A stretch of DNA of 34,835 nucleotides from Candidatus Hydrogenedentota bacterium (lineage in GTDB: Bacteria; Hydrogenedentota; Hydrogenedentia; Hydrogenedentales; Hydrogenedentaceae): the NCBI GenBank assembly GCA_026415215.1, contig JAOAHN010000069.1, positions 1 to 34,835 of the forward strand, written 5' to 3'. Below, one piece after another: positions 34,713-34,835 of this stretch. The stretch's first letter is position 1, and every line of letters starts with the position of its first letter. Made by a program: the position numbers and the translations under genes. The notes under the pieces are model-generated. The model saw nothing but the letters and a program-made list of their open reading frames with translations, was not told where the DNA came from and searched no databases.

Positions 34713-34835
34713 AGGTTGGAATTGGAATTAGATTTTTTTCAATAATATATTGAGCTATTAGTTCTCCCACGAACTTATGTCCTTCAGTAGTAAAATGGAT
34801 TGTATCCAGCATTAGTTCTTCAATGTCTTTGCCTT
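34690..34835 (-). CDS. SGNH/GDSL hydrolase, C-terminal fragment (cut by window edge)
   Basis: The last 47 residues of a minus-strand gene; the rest lies beyond the right edge. It reads LMLDTIHFTTEGHKFVGELI, the block V signature of SGNH/GDSL hydrolases (DxxH with catalytic Asp and His, here D10 and H13 of the fragment, followed by GH and a helix AQYIIEKN). Enzymes of this family hydrolyse esters on lipids, carbohydrates or acyl groups. It is too short to show on a length-filtered open frame list. It ends at TGA 34690-34692, inside the 3' end of the convergent recombinase gene (23-nt overlap). Confidence 0.8.
   Translation of the reverse strand, partial: GKDIEELMLDTIHFTTEGHKFVGELIAQYIIEKNLIPIPTSTHAGDS

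Noticed and set aside
1-34835. Search for CRISPR arrays, tRNA genes, IS elements and prophage
   Set aside because: No repeat-spacer pattern, no T-loop-like GTTCGAATC context with an acceptor stem, no transposase. The only recombinase is a Xer-type housekeeping gene next to topA.

Overview
This AT-rich window carries about 24 protein-coding genes, one of them cut by the right edge. I see no rRNA, tRNA, CRISPR array or insertion sequence. Several traits suggest an uncultured Gram-negative-type anaerobe of the Hydrogenedentota/Sumerlaeota/Planctomycetes-like sphere: large secreted mosaic proteins, a surface protein with Glu-Gly repeats and a C-terminal 'ELLRxIQFFN' dockerin-like pair, a two-domain acetylxylan-esterase-like hydrolase, a Tat-exported Gfo/Idh/MocA oxidoreductase beside a ThuA-HEAT protein, and an [FeFe]-hydrogenase-like sensor kinase. 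This placement is inference from protein style; no marker gene tree was possible.

Layout, left to right. (1) 371-8612 (+): a secreted GLUG/PASTA/EG-repeat surface protein, an alpha/beta hydrolase, a metallophosphoesterase, and a secreted papain-family protease that ends in a Cys-Gly-Cys/TM/Arg tail. (2) 9181-13439 (+): a tight four-gene run of SDR reductase, RecD2 helicase, four-TM DUF2569-like protein and a degenerate HD-GYP protein. (3) 13483-19373 (-), convergent with block 2: SDR reductase, hydrogenase-like histidine kinase and a receiver-kinase hybrid in one operon, followed by a J-like protein lacking HPD that overlaps a TPR-like protein. (4) 19492-27893 (+): secreted glycerophosphodiesterase, Tat-exported oxidoreductase, giant ThuA-HEAT protein, DUF72 protein, and a URO-D/MtaA-like enzyme fused to a thioredoxin fold. 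(5) 27993-30475 (+): two unrecognised envelope proteins separated by about 1.1 kb with no convincing gene. (6) 30572-34712 (+): a housekeeping block of Smg-like protein, topA and a XerC/D recombinase. The window ends in the C-terminal piece of an SGNH hydrolase on the minus strand.

Working together: block 3 looks like a redox or H2-responsive phosphorelay (inference) whose output is not in the window. Blocks 1 and 4 serve extracytoplasmic breakdown of polysaccharides, protein and lipid headgroups. Block 6 matches the common smg-topA-xerC neighbourhood. The strongest candidates for something undescribed are the SDR/hydrogenase-sensor/receiver-kinase operon, the J-like/TPR pair beside it, the HD-GYP protein that has lost its HD histidine, and the URO-D-thioredoxin fusion. 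Starts were moved inward from the longest reading frame where a Shine-Dalgarno (SD) match favoured it.
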